Source: JAIUNP01 sp020161975 (GTDB lineage Bacteria > Pseudomonadota > Alphaproteobacteria > Rhizobiales > Beijerinckiaceae). Taken from it: a DNA stretch of 64,000 nt. Below the pieces are notes generated by a model, which saw nothing but the letters and a program-made list of their open reading frames with translations, was not told where the DNA came from and did not search any database. The translations under genes were made by a program, and so were the position numbers. This document shows positions 35,665 through 44,657 of the stretch, piece by piece. Position 1 is the stretch's first letter. Each line of letters opens with the position of its first letter. The stretch covers positions 36,698-100,697 of the forward strand of contig DAIOGK010000011.1 in NCBI GenBank assembly GCA_036745275.1, given 5' to 3'.

Positions 35665-36801
35665 ATGACAAGCGAAAGCAAGCGCAGTCGCAAGGTCCTT
35701 GTTCTTCAAGGCGGCGGCGCCCTGGGTGCCTATCAGGCCGGCGGCTACGAAATTCTGACGAAGGCCGGTTATCTGCCCGATTACGTCGCTGGCATTTCCA
35801 TCGGCGCCATCAACGCGGCAATCATTGCCGGAAACAGACCCGAACACCAGGTTGAGCGCCTGCGCGCTTTCTGGGAGCGGGTGAGTTCCGGCAATCCGGG
35901 AATGCGTTTCCTGTCGGACTTTGCCGGCGGGCTGGTTCCGCGGCAGTATCTCAATGCGATGAGCGCAGGTCACATCGTCGCCTCAGGCGCACCGGGGTTC
36001 TTCGAATTGCGCGTACCCCCGCCCTATATGCTGCCGGCGGGTTCGCCCGCCGCCCTGAGCTATTATGACACCGCGCCCTTGCGTGACACGCTGCTCGAAC
36101 TCGTCGATTTCGACATTCTCAACAGCGGTAATGTACGGTTTGCCGTCGGCGCGGTAAATGTGCGCACCGGCAATCAGATCTATTTCGACAACACCGAGCG
36201 GACGATCCGCCCGGAGCACATCATGGCGAGCGGCGCGCTGCCGCCCGGTTTCCCGCATGTGGAAATTGATGGCGAACCTTATTGGGACGGCGGCATCGTT
36301 TCCAATACCCCGCTGCAATATGTGCTCGACAACCACGACCGGCACACGGATTCGTTGGTTTTCCAGTTTGATCTGTTCAGCGCGCGCGGCGAGACGCCGC
36401 AAAGCGTCTGGGACGTCGAAAGTCGCGAGAAGGACATCCGGTTTTCCAGCCGCACACGCTACACGACGGACCGGGTTTCCGAACTCATCAGGGCCCGTGC
36501 CGCGATGCACCGTCTCTACGAACGTTTGCCGGCGGACCTGCGGGATTCCGACGACGTGCGGCTTCTCATGCAAGCGTCCCATCCCGGCAGGATGACGATC
36601 GTGCATCTGATCCATCGTCCCGCCGTCCACGAACTCTCATCAAGGGACTATGAGTTTTCCCGCCGCTCCATGCTCGAACATTGGAACGCCGGCGCTGTCG
36701 ACGCCCGGTACGCGCTCCATCATCGCAAGTTCATCGAGCGAAAGTCGATGCACGAGGATCTGGTTGTCGTCGATGCGACCGCCGATCTCCCCAAGCCGTG
36801 A
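35665..36801 (+). CDS. Patatin-like phospholipase with DUF3734 domain
   Basis: Patatin-fold acyl hydrolase using a Ser-Asp dyad. The oxyanion motif VLQGGGALGAYQAG (residues 13-26), the nucleophile motif GISIGAINAA (Ser about 45) and the Asp motif YWDGGIVSNTP are all intact. A DUF3734 region follows the catalytic domain. The length is 378 residues. It is followed after about 110 bp by 3-hydroxybutyrate dehydrogenase. This pairing is common in rhizobia and suggests a role in lipid or polyhydroxybutyrate turnover, which is inferred. Confidence 0.92.
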   Translation: MTSESKRSRKVLVLQGGGALGAYQAGGYEILTKAGYLPDYVAGISIGAINAAIIAGNRPEHQVERLRAFWERVSSGNPGMRFLSDFAGGLVPRQYLNAMSAGHIVASGAPGFFELRVPPPYMLPAGSPAALSYYDTAPLRDTLLELVDFDILNSGNVRFAVGAVNVRTGNQIYFDNTERTIRPEHIMASGALPPGFPHVEIDGEPYWDGGIVSNTPLQYVLDNHDRHTDSLVFQFDLFSARGETPQSVWDVESREKDIRFSSRTRYTTDRVSELIRARAAMHRLYERLPADLRDSDDVRLLMQASHPGRMTIVHLIHRPAVHELSSRDYEFSRRSMLEHWNAGAVDARYALHHRKFIERKSMHEDLVVVDATADLPKP

Positions 36802-36912
36802 GCGGGAAGGATCGCCCTCCTGTCCACTTCGCGCCACCCATTCTCACCGGCCAGAGGCCCGACAGGGCCAGGCCACCCCTGACTGTCCCGTATAAATGAA
36901 GGAGTTGAAGTG

Positions 36913-37701
36913 ATGTCACTGACGGTAAAGGACAAGGTTTGCGTCATCACCGGTGCGGCGAGCGGCATCGGGTTTGCCATCGCCAGGCGGTTCATCGAGG
37001 ACGGGGCGAAGATCGTCATCGCCGACCTCAACGCCGACGGCGCCGCAAAGGCCGCAGCCGAGCTTGGCAAGGCCGGCACCGGCGAGGCCATCGGCATTGC
37101 GATGGATGTCACCAACGAGGACCAGGTCAACGCCGGCATCCAGAAGGTGATCGACACCTGGGGCCGGATCGATGTGCTCGTCTCCAACGCAGGCATCCAG
37201 AGCATCCACCGGATCGAGGATTTTCCTTTCGCCGACTGGAAGAAAATGCTGGCGATCCATCTCGACGGCGCCTTCCTGACCACCAAGGCCTGCCTTCCGC
37301 ATATGTACAAGGCCGGCAAGGGTGCCATCATCATGATGGGTTCGGTGCATTCGAAGGAAGCCTCGCCGCTGAAGTCGGCCTATGTGACGGCCAAGCACGG
37401 CCTGCTCGGCCTCGCCCGCGTCATCGCCAAGGAAGGTGCCGAACATGGCGTGCGCGCCAATGTGGTCTGCCCGGGCTTCGTGCGGACGCCGCTGGTCGAC
37501 AAGCAGATTCCCGAGCAGGCGAAAACGCTCGGCATTTCGGAACAGGATGTGGTCAAGAAGGTCATGCTCGGCGGCACCGTCGATGGCGAGTTCACCACCG
37601 TCGAGGATATTGCCGAGGTCGCCCACACCTTCGCCGCCTTCAAGACCAATGCGCTGACCGGCCAGTCGCTGGTCGCCAGCCACGGCTGGTTCATGGAGTA
37701 A
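36913..37701 (+). CDS. bdhA: D-3-hydroxybutyrate dehydrogenase
   Basis: Short-chain dehydrogenase interconverting 3-hydroxybutyrate and acetoacetate with NAD. The cofactor motif is TGAASGIG, the structural motif NAG is present, and the catalytic Ser (MMGSVHSKEASPLK), Tyr and Lys (SAYVTAKHG) are intact. The C-terminal EFTTVEDIAEVAHTFAAF and SLVASHGWFME are typical of BdhA. AAGGAG is best spaced for the ATG at 36913; an overlapping GTG lies at 36910. It overlaps the convergent ABC ATPase gene by 11 bp at the 3' end. Confidence 0.92.
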   Translation: MSLTVKDKVCVITGAASGIGFAIARRFIEDGAKIVIADLNADGAAKAAAELGKAGTGEAIGIAMDVTNEDQVNAGIQKVIDTWGRIDVLVSNAGIQSIHRIEDFPFADWKKMLAIHLDGAFLTTKACLPHMYKAGKGAIIMMGSVHSKEASPLKSAYVTAKHGLLGLARVIAKEGAEHGVRANVVCPGFVRTPLVDKQIPEQAKTLGISEQDVVKKVMLGGTVDGEFTTVEDIAEVAHTFAAFKTNALTGQSLVASHGWFME

Positions 37702-38398
37702 CAGTCCACTCATCGCCCACCAGACGCCCGTCCTCGAGGGTCAGAATCCGGTCGGCAAGGTCCATAATGCGGGTATCGTGCGTCACCATCAGCGTGGTGG
37801 TGCCACGTGCCTGCCCGAGGGCTTTCAGCATCCGGACGACCTGAAGCCCCGTTTCCCTGTCGAGCGCAGCGGTAGGCTCATCCGCAAATACGATGTCAGG
37901 GTTGCCGATCAGCGCCCGCGCAACGGCCACGCGCTGCTTCTGCCCGCCTGAAAGATTGCCGGGCAGATAATCAAGCCGTTCTCCGAGCCCCAGAAGGGTC
38001 AGGAGTTCGGCACAGGCTTCCTGCCAGAATCGCATCGCCGCCGGTCCATGCACCTCAAGCCCCATGCGACAGTTCTGCATGGCCGTCAGGCTGTCGTGCA
38101 GATTGTGCGCCTGGAAGATGAACCCGACGCGCTGGCGCATCCGGACGAGTTCTGCCTCCTCTGCGCCAGCCAACTCCCGGCCCAGCAGCTGGATGTTGCC
38201 ATCCTGAACATGCCGCAGGCAGCCGATCAGGGTCAGGAGCGTCGTCTTGCCGGAACCGGAAGCCCCCATCAGCACCGTCAGCGTCCCTCGCCCGATTTCG
38301 AGATCGATGTCGTAGAGCGCCTGCTTGGCGGCTTCGCCCACCCCGAACCAGTGATTCAGCCCGCGCACACGGATCGGGACCTCTTCCCGCCCGGTCAT
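37691..38398 (-). CDS. DevA/MacB-type ABC transporter ATP-binding protein
   Basis: ATPase of an exporter of the DevBCA/MacB type. Walker A is GASGSGKTT, the signature is LSGGQKQRVAVARAL, and Walker B is IVFADEPTAALD. The conserved GFIFQAHNLHDSLTAMQN favours the DevA branch. The length is 235 residues. Its ATG overlaps the stop of the permease gene. It forms a three-gene operon with the permease and the membrane-fusion protein, in the order fusion protein, permease, ATPase. Confidence 0.93.
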   Translation of the reverse strand: MTGREEVPIRVRGLNHWFGVGEAAKQALYDIDLEIGRGTLTVLMGASGSGKTTLLTLIGCLRHVQDGNIQLLGRELAGAEEAELVRMRQRVGFIFQAHNLHDSLTAMQNCRMGLEVHGPAAMRFWQEACAELLTLLGLGERLDYLPGNLSGGQKQRVAVARALIGNPDIVFADEPTAALDRETGLQVVRMLKALGQARGTTTLMVTHDTRIMDLADRILTLEDGRLVGDEWTVTP

Positions 38399-39576
38399 CA
38401 GAACAGATCCGCCGGATTGGCGCGCGCGAGCTTGCGGGTCGCCAGCGCGCCGGAAAACGAGCAGAGAAGCAAGGTGCCGAAGAAGACCAGCGCCGCCCGC
38501 GACACTGTCATCGCCAGCGGCAGCCCGGTTTTGGCGCCTACAAGTGCGTAAAGCCCGAGCGAAAGCGTGAAGCCAGGCATGAAGCCGAGCAACGCCAGCA
38601 CGAGCGCTTCCTCAAACACGATGCTGAGAAAGAACCGCTGCGGGTACCCGATAGCCTTGAACGTCGCGTACTCCTTGAGATGGTCGGCAACATCGGTCGA
38701 AAGCACCTGATAGACAATGACAATGCCGACCAGCACCCCGATCACCATGCCGAAGCCGAGAATGAGGCCAACCGGACGCTGCGTGGTCTGGAAGGTCTGG
38801 TCCCGTTGCGCGGCCTCATCGATGCTACGCACCTTGGTGTCGTATTCGGGCAGGATCTCTTTCAGCCGCGTAATGACATCTGCCGCAGCAAAACCCGGCG
38901 CCACGGTCACGATGATCTGGTTCGGAGCACCGGCGGACCGCTCGGGAAAGAGCCGAAGGAACGTCTGGTCCGAGGTCACCATGTAACCGTCAGCGGCAAA
39001 GCCCCCGCCAATCGTGAAAAGCCCGATGACCGAAAGGGTGTGCCCCCGCGCTTCAAAGCTGTAACGCTCGCCACCGGCCACCTGTTCCGCGACCCCTTTG
39101 GGCAGATTGCGTGTCTTGGCATCGAGCAGCACCCGATCAGCATTGACCAGCCCCTCGCGCTGCTCCGGGCTGATCACCGACGATCTGAAGGTTTGAACGC
39201 CCGGGTCGACACCATAAACCTCCATGGTGCGAAGGCTGCCGTCAGGCTGCTTCCAGTCGAGCCGGGAACTGTACAGCGGAACCGCGCGCGCGACGCCGTC
39301 AACCGCGAGCGCCTGGAACATGCGCTGGCGCGGCAGCGGCGAACCATCGGCCAGCGTGTTCATGTCGGAACCGGAAATCAGGATCGTTCCTGCCATCGCA
39401 TCATAGGGAAAGCGGATCGATCCGGTCAGCGCCCCCAGAAATCCCAACTGCATGAGAACAAGAATATTGGCAAAAGCGACGCCGATCAGTGCAGCCGTAA
39501 ATCGTGCCGGACTATGGATAAGTTGCAGCCAGCCGATCGGCAGCCGCCCCAGCAAGCGTTCGAGAAGACGGGTCAT
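38398..39576 (-). CDS. DevC-type ABC exporter permease (FtsX-like)
   Basis: MacB/FtsX-type permease of 392 residues with one N-terminal helix (FTAALIGVAFANILVLMQLG), a large periplasmic domain and three C-terminal helices, such as GLILGFGMVIGVLVGIVIVY. The N-terminus with WLQLIHSPARF matches DevC proteins. The gene overlaps its neighbours on both sides by one to four bases, indicating translational coupling within the DevBCA operon. Confidence 0.92.
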   Translation of the reverse strand: MTRLLERLLGRLPIGWLQLIHSPARFTAALIGVAFANILVLMQLGFLGALTGSIRFPYDAMAGTILISGSDMNTLADGSPLPRQRMFQALAVDGVARAVPLYSSRLDWKQPDGSLRTMEVYGVDPGVQTFRSSVISPEQREGLVNADRVLLDAKTRNLPKGVAEQVAGGERYSFEARGHTLSVIGLFTIGGGFAADGYMVTSDQTFLRLFPERSAGAPNQIIVTVAPGFAAADVITRLKEILPEYDTKVRSIDEAAQRDQTFQTTQRPVGLILGFGMVIGVLVGIVIVYQVLSTDVADHLKEYATFKAIGYPQRFFLSIVFEEALVLALLGFMPGFTLSLGLYALVGAKTGLPLAMTVSRAALVFFGTLLLCSFSGALATRKLARANPADLF

Positions 39577-40823
39577 GGCCGCGCGTCAACCGTGATCCGG
39601 GCTGTCACCTGAAGGTTGGTGAAGCGCGCGGCAATCCGTGACATCTCCGGATCAAGCACCACGGTCACCTTGACGACGCGGGCATCGGTATTGGCGGCGG
39701 GGCTGCTGTCTGTGATGGTCTGGCGACCAACCTCAAGCCCAATGCGGCTGACGGTTCCTGTCAGCGGACGCGGCAAGGCTTCAGCAGCAAGTGTCACGGT
39801 GTTGCCCACCGCAACCCGGCCGATCTGCGCCTGGTACACCTCAACCTCGGCCTTCATATGCGCAAGATCGCCAAGCTTCATGATGCCCTGCACACCCGGC
39901 TTTTCTCCCGGTCGCGCCTCGATGCTCAGCACGGTGCCGGCGATCGGCGCACGCACATAGGCCTTTTCGAGGTCGCTTTCGGCCCGGCCGACATCGGCTG
40001 CGGCGGAATCACGCGTTCGGGCGGCAAGAACGACATCAGGCTGCGCGTCCAGCGCACCACCATAACGCGACAGCGTGGCTTTCAGCCGCTCCATCTCACG
40101 CGTGGCATCGCCCACCGCCGTCCGCTTGAGATCATGCGCTGCCTCGGCGGCATACCCCCCACGTCGCAGTTGCTCTGTCCGCTCCAACTCGCGCTGGGCA
40201 TTCTGAAGGGCATTCTCTGCCCGCCCCAGCGCCGCAACCGCTTCATCGCGACTGGCCCGGATCGTGGCGCGCACCTGTTCAAAGGCTGCCTCTTTGGCCG
40301 CCAGGGTCGAACGGGCCGAAATCAGGCCCGCCTGCAACGCCCGTTCATTGTCGAGAACGCCAAGCACCTGGCCGGCAATAACCGTATCGCCGTCCTGCAC
40401 CTTGAGTTCGGCGATGCGTGCATCCCCCGCACCGTAGGGCACCGATATGGTCCGGACATCGCCCTCGGGCAGAAGCTTGCCAAGCCCCACCACAACTGGC
40501 GGCAGAGCCGGCGCAGCGGCCTTTGGCGGCGGCGCCAGCACAACCACCGGATTGCTGCTACCGCCGCCCGGCTTGAAGCCCAGTTTTTCGATGGCGATAC
40601 GGATAAGCGGGGGCTGGAAGTAGAGCCCGATGAAAGCACCGGAAACCAGCAGCAGCCAGATCAGCGGCAGATAGCGCGCCCGATAAAGCCACAGACGGTA
40701 CCGGCTCGCCGGCTGCTCGGGCTGCGCGCGCCTGTCAACGACGAGCCTTGGCAGGTGCCTGTCCGCGGCAGCCCCTGAAGCTCCGTCCGGCTGCCCGTCA
40801 GTCCTTTGTTCTTTGCCTGCCAT
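39573..40823 (-). CDS. DevB/HlyD-type membrane-fusion protein
   Basis: Periplasmic adaptor of the exporter, 416 residues. A cytosolic N-terminal extension precedes one transmembrane helix (YLPLIWLLLVSGAFIGLYF). A lipoyl-like half follows (KVQDGDTVIAGQVLGVLDNE), then a helical hairpin (about residues 165-275) and the second lipoyl half (VRAPIAGTVLSIEARPGEK). It is the first gene of the operon. DevBCA systems usually export glycolipids or similar products through a TolC-like channel; no channel gene is in the window. Confidence 0.9.
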   Translation of the reverse strand: MAGKEQRTDGQPDGASGAAADRHLPRLVVDRRAQPEQPASRYRLWLYRARYLPLIWLLLVSGAFIGLYFQPPLIRIAIEKLGFKPGGGSSNPVVVLAPPPKAAAPALPPVVVGLGKLLPEGDVRTISVPYGAGDARIAELKVQDGDTVIAGQVLGVLDNERALQAGLISARSTLAAKEAAFEQVRATIRASRDEAVAALGRAENALQNAQRELERTEQLRRGGYAAEAAHDLKRTAVGDATREMERLKATLSRYGGALDAQPDVVLAARTRDSAAADVGRAESDLEKAYVRAPIAGTVLSIEARPGEKPGVQGIMKLGDLAHMKAEVEVYQAQIGRVAVGNTVTLAAEALPRPLTGTVSRIGLEVGRQTITDSSPAANTDARVVKVTVVLDPEMSRIAARFTNLQVTARITVDARP

Positions 40824-40851
40824 GGAAAACCGGGTTGCTCACAGCTGCCGT

Positions 40852-41571
40852 TCAAGCTGGCAGCACGATCACCTTAGTGTTGATCGCTGTCCGGTCATAG
40901 AGATCGATCATATCCTGCGTCAAAAGACCTGTACATCCGCTCGTAAGGTTAGTGCCAATCGTGTCGGGCTCACTGGTGCTGTAGATGGTATAAAGCGTGT
41001 AGACGCCCTTCTGGTACAGATAGAGTGTGCGTGCGCCGAGCGGATTCTCCGGCCCACCGGGCATTCCGCGGGCGTATTTCGCAACCTCCGGCTGGCGCTT
41101 GATCATTTCCGGCGGCGGGGTCCAGGTTGGCCATTCCGCCTTGCGCCCCACATACGCTTCCCCGCTCCATAAAAAGCCCTGCCGTCCGACATTGGCGCCA
41201 TAGCGCGTGGCCTTGTTGTCGCCTTCGATGCGGTAGACATAGTAATTGGAAGGATCGACGATGATCGTGCCCGGCGCCTCCTTCGATTCATACTGCACAA
41301 CCCGCTTGTAGTATTTCGGATCAACCTGATTGACATCAACCGCAGCAATCGGAAATTTCTTGTCCGCAACGGCGCCGTAATGCTTTTCAGCCTCGGCCCG
41401 CGTCATGCCACCATCGACCGTCTCGCAACCGGAAAGTCCAACCGCGCCCAGGCTCGCCACGGCACCGGTCAGGAAAAAGCGGCGATTGAGCCCGCCGCGC
41501 CGGGGCTCGGCCCACATATCGCCGGCGTCGGTCATCGGATGGCGCTCGTGGATCATTTCGGCGTTACGCAT
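40852..41571 (-). CDS. YkuD L,D-transpeptidase-like lipoprotein with altered active site
   Basis: 239-residue protein with a Tat-like, lipobox-containing signal (RRFFLTGAVASLGAVGLSGC, Cys49), then a YkuD-fold domain. The catalytic motif H-X(14-17)-[S/T]HGC is changed: the first His, the general base, is Tyr197 (YTIYSTSEP), and the second motif reads TSGCTG in place of SHGCIR, keeping only Cys213. The start may be 41571, 41553 or 41535; none has a strong ribosome site. It lies downstream of no clear operon partner and upstream of the DevBCA-type genes on the other side of a 28-bp gap. Activity is doubtful. Confidence 0.75.
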   Translation of the reverse strand: MRNAEMIHERHPMTDAGDMWAEPRRGGLNRRFFLTGAVASLGAVGLSGCETVDGGMTRAEAEKHYGAVADKKFPIAAVDVNQVDPKYYKRVVQYESKEAPGTIIVDPSNYYVYRIEGDNKATRYGANVGRQGFLWSGEAYVGRKAEWPTWTPPPEMIKRQPEVAKYARGMPGGPENPLGARTLYLYQKGVYTLYTIYSTSEPDTIGTNLTSGCTGLLTQDMIDLYDRTAINTKVIVLPA

Positions 41572-41884
41572 GTCTCGGTACCCGTTCGGAAAAGCAGTCA
41601 GCGGAAATCGGCTCCGGGTCCGATTTTGCCGCCTCGCCGCCCGATTGGCAAGGACGGGGTCACGTCGGCATCAACCGGCGGCCCCATCAGGGTAAACGCT
41701 TCCACAAAAGTTGCCTTGCCCGCACGCTCTCAAACATCTGCCGCACCACGGGGGAGCCGGGGATCGGCATGCCCGCCAAACGTGAAGCGAGAGACGCATC
41801 GGAGGCAGTAGCATTGCTGGAGCCACATCTGATAAATGCCGTGACCGGGCAGATTGAAAACCAGTAGCGGGAGGGCAATCCGGC
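41572..41884. other. Intergenic region without a recognised gene
   Basis: The 313-bp divergent region between the YkuD-like lipoprotein gene and the solute-binding-fold gene probably holds both promoters. A 32-codon plus-strand ORF (41769-41867) ends in the in-frame context just before the next gene, but it has no recognisable similarity. No clear repeat or terminator was seen. Confidence 0.5.
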
Positions 41885-42607
41885 ATGAGAGAACTCGATA
41901 AAGTCCGCACAGCGCTCGCGCCAACCGGCACCTTGCGCACCGCAATCAACCTCGGCAATGCTGTGCTGGCGCAAAGGGGAACTGATGGCGCACCCTCCGG
42001 CGTAACCGTCGATCTCTCCCGCGAAATCGCGCATCGACTCGGCGTTCCGGTTCAACTCACCGGCTTTGATGCGGCAGCAAAGGTGGTGGACGCGTTGGGC
42101 AGCAGCGCCTACGACATCGGCTTCCTCGCAGTTGATCCCAAACGCGCCGACACCATCGATTTTACAGCGCCATACGTGCTGATCGAGGGTGCATACATCG
42201 TCCACAATGAGGCGCCGTATCAAACGCCTGCCGATATCGACCAGCCCGGCGTTCGCATCGGGGTCGGCAAGGGTGCGGCCTATGACCTGTTCCTCAGCCG
42301 CGAACTGAAAAGCGCCGAACTCGTGCGCTATCCAACCTCCGCTGATGTATTCGACGGTTTCCTGCGGGACAGGCTGGAAGCCGGCGCGAACATCCGCCAG
42401 CCGGCCGCCGCATTTGCTGCGCGGCACGGCGGTTTACGCGTATTGGCCGAACCTTTCATGCAGATCCGGCAGGCGGTGGCGATTCCGCGAGGGAAGGCGC
42501 CGGCGCCCGCGTGGGTCGATGCACTGCTGGTCGAGCTGAAGGCGAGCGGCTTTATCGCCGCTGCACTCCAACGCTCCGGTCAGGGCGATGCACTGGTCGC
42601 GCCTTGA
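41885..42607 (+). CDS. Solute-binding protein family 3-like protein without signal peptide
   Basis: 240-residue protein with the fold of amino-acid ABC binding proteins (SBP_bac_3). It shows LRTAINLGNAVLAQRG, GVTVDLSREIAHRLGVPVQL, YDIGFLAVDPKRADTIDFTAPYV and GVRIGVGKGAAYDLFLSREL. Exported members have a 20-25 residue signal, but here the first residues already belong to the mature domain. A TAG stop lies in frame seven codons upstream of the ATG, so no signal can be added. GGGAGGG is about 10 nt before the start. No permease or ATPase gene is adjacent. It may be a cytosolic sensor or enzyme built on this fold. Confidence 0.8.
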   Translation: MRELDKVRTALAPTGTLRTAINLGNAVLAQRGTDGAPSGVTVDLSREIAHRLGVPVQLTGFDAAAKVVDALGSSAYDIGFLAVDPKRADTIDFTAPYVLIEGAYIVHNEAPYQTPADIDQPGVRIGVGKGAAYDLFLSRELKSAELVRYPTSADVFDGFLRDRLEAGANIRQPAAAFAARHGGLRVLAEPFMQIRQAVAIPRGKAPAPAWVDALLVELKASGFIAAALQRSGQGDALVAP

Positions 42608-42673
42608 GGAGCGTCGATGACCGCTCCTCGCCACAGGGCCGCCGTCAAACCCGGATGCTCTTTAGCGAAAAGT

Positions 42674-43948
42674 CTAAAACAACAGGGACGGCAGAACCAG
42701 GCTCAACCAGGGAATATAAGTTATGAAAAGCAAACCAAGAATCATGAATAAGAAAATTATGTAGAAATACTTCATAAATTCCTTCGACGAACACCCGACG
42801 ATACTGCTCGCCACGAAGATCAATGTCGCCACAGGCGGCGTCAATGCGCCCAGAACAAGATTGAACACGAAAACGATGCCAAAGTGAACGAGGTCGACAC
42901 CCAGATTGTTCATCAGCGGGACAAGAATTGGCGTCAGTATGATCAGGAGCGGCGGACCTTCCAGCGCCAGCCCCAGCACCAGAAGCAGCACGTTGATGAT
43001 CATGAGCACAACGTACTTGTTGTCGGAAACGGTCAGAAACCACTGCGAGATGGTCTGCGGAAACCGCTCCCAGGCGATGGCATAGTTGAGGGCCATGCTC
43101 GCGGCCAGAATGAACATGATGATGGCGGTCAGCGTCGCCGATTCCCGGAACACGCCCGGAAGGTCTTTGAATGAGATTTCCTTGTAGACGAACAGGCTGA
43201 CGACCAGGCTGTATGCCGCAACGAACGCGCCGAGTTCTGTCGGGGTAAACAGCCCGCCACGCAAACCCACCCAGACAAAAACCGGGAACATCAGGGCCCA
43301 GAAGCCGTCTTTCAGGGCCTTCCTGAGTTCTGCCGATGTCGCCTTTGGCCGTACCGGAACATCGATGTTGTTGCGACGGATCACCACCAGATTGGCAACC
43401 ATGAGCAGGCCGGCAATCAACAATCCGGGAATGATGCCGGCGATGAACAGCTTGCCGATGGAGACCTCAGCCATCAATCCGTAAAGGATCAGCATGATGC
43501 TCGGCGGTATCATCGGGCCAAGCACACCCGCGACCGCAGCAATGGATGCAGCAAAGCCAGCGGGATAGCCCTCCCGCACCATTTCCTTTGAAACCGTTTT
43601 GGCCAGGATCGCCGTGTCGGCGGTCGCTGATCCCGAAACCGCACTGATGAGCGCGCCACCGATCACGCCGACCTGGGCCAATCCGGCGTGCATGTGGCCG
43701 ACCAGCGCGCGTGCCACATCAATCAAGCGGCGCGCAATACCACCACGCTGCATGATCTCTCCGGCAAGCACAAAAAACGGAATGGCCAGAAGCGGGAAAG
43801 ACGCCGTTCCGGCAGCAAGGCGCTGCGCAAAAATCGCCTCGGGCAAGCCCAGCCATACGAAATAGACAGCGCAAGGGATGAGCAGCGCAAAGGCTATCGG
43901 CGCGCCAAATGCGATCAACGCAGCAATTCCGAGCAGCAGGGCGGTCAT
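42674..43948 (-). CDS. TRAP transporter large permease (DctM family)
   Basis: Large membrane subunit of a tripartite ATP-independent periplasmic transporter, which drives solute uptake with an ion gradient. About 12 hydrophobic helices lie in 424 residues. Typical segments are GAPIAFALLIPCAVYF, VIGGALISAVSGSATADTAI, GYPAGFAASIAAVAGVLGPMIPPSI and the C-terminal GALTPPVATLIFVASSI. The frame is open to 44047, but the ATG at 43948 lies one base after the dctQ stop and gives the family N-terminus. It is the last gene of the operon led by the CoA-transferase. Confidence 0.93.
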   Translation of the reverse strand: MTALLLGIAALIAFGAPIAFALLIPCAVYFVWLGLPEAIFAQRLAAGTASFPLLAIPFFVLAGEIMQRGGIARRLIDVARALVGHMHAGLAQVGVIGGALISAVSGSATADTAILAKTVSKEMVREGYPAGFAASIAAVAGVLGPMIPPSIMLILYGLMAEVSIGKLFIAGIIPGLLIAGLLMVANLVVIRRNNIDVPVRPKATSAELRKALKDGFWALMFPVFVWVGLRGGLFTPTELGAFVAAYSLVVSLFVYKEISFKDLPGVFRESATLTAIIMFILAASMALNYAIAWERFPQTISQWFLTVSDNKYVVLMIINVLLLVLGLALEGPPLLIILTPILVPLMNNLGVDLVHFGIVFVFNLVLGALTPPVATLIFVASSIVGCSSKEFMKYFYIIFLFMILGLLFITYIPWLSLVLPSLLF

Positions 43949-43949
43949 G

Positions 43950-44459
43950 TCAAATATCCCCGTCCTGCGAGAGCCGCCCTGCCATGGCCTGAGCGTGGGT
44001 GCCATTGCGGATGAGATCAACCGCTTGCCGGATGGCATGGGCGGCAATCAGCACAAAACTGAGCGGAATGACGATATAGACATAGAAATACGGTATGCCG
44101 ACCATGTCGATCTCGCGGTCCCACGAAGCGTTGCTCAGATTGAAGCTGATCTTCGCGATGTAGGCGGAAACGGTGATGATCATCAGCGTGATGACAAAAT
44201 TGACCGCGACAAGAACTTTGGGCGGAAGCCAGTCAGTGATGCCAGCGATGCCGATATGCTGAAATTTACGGAACGCGGACGCTGAGCCAAGAAAGACCAG
44301 CCAGACAAAAAGCGCCGTTGCAAGTTCCGCCCCGCCCGCAAAACTCCAGTTGAAGATGTATCGGCCTGTGACATCGATCACGACCAGACACGTCATGATT
44401 GCCAGCAACATGCCGGGCAACTGATCTTCGAGCCACGTCAGAGCGTTCAGTATTTTCAT
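43950..44459 (-). CDS. TRAP transporter small permease (DctQ family)
   Basis: Small membrane subunit of the TRAP transporter, 169 residues with four transmembrane helices (for example LPGMLLAIMTCLVVIDVTGRY and YVYIVIPLSFVLIAAHAIRQA). The FAGGAELATALFVWLVFLGSASAFRK stretch is characteristic. The ATG at 44459 is chosen over the frame start at 44489 because homologues begin just before the first helix. It is separated from the binding-protein gene upstream by about 200 bp without a gene. Confidence 0.92.
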   Translation of the reverse strand: MKILNALTWLEDQLPGMLLAIMTCLVVIDVTGRYIFNWSFAGGAELATALFVWLVFLGSASAFRKFQHIGIAGITDWLPPKVLVAVNFVITLMIITVSAYIAKISFNLSNASWDREIDMVGIPYFYVYIVIPLSFVLIAAHAIRQAVDLIRNGTHAQAMAGRLSQDGDI

Positions 44460-44657
44460 TGATGCACCGCCAGATTCTCGTGCAGCCAATGCCGGACCAA
44501 CATCAGTCCTGCCAGTCCGGAAGGTCAGCGTTCAGAAAGGAAACCAGCACCAAACTCGCCTGGTTTGGCCCGTCCTCGACAGCACCGACCCATGTTAGCC
44601 GCGTCTGAAAGGCCGGAATGGCAGGCGGTGGCCTGCGCGCCACCGCCTGTTCCGGGA

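Noticed and set aside
41769..41867. 32-codon ORF before the solute-binding-fold gene
   Set aside because: Too short, no ribosome site and no recognisable similarity; its stop is useful only as the in-frame barrier upstream of the next gene.
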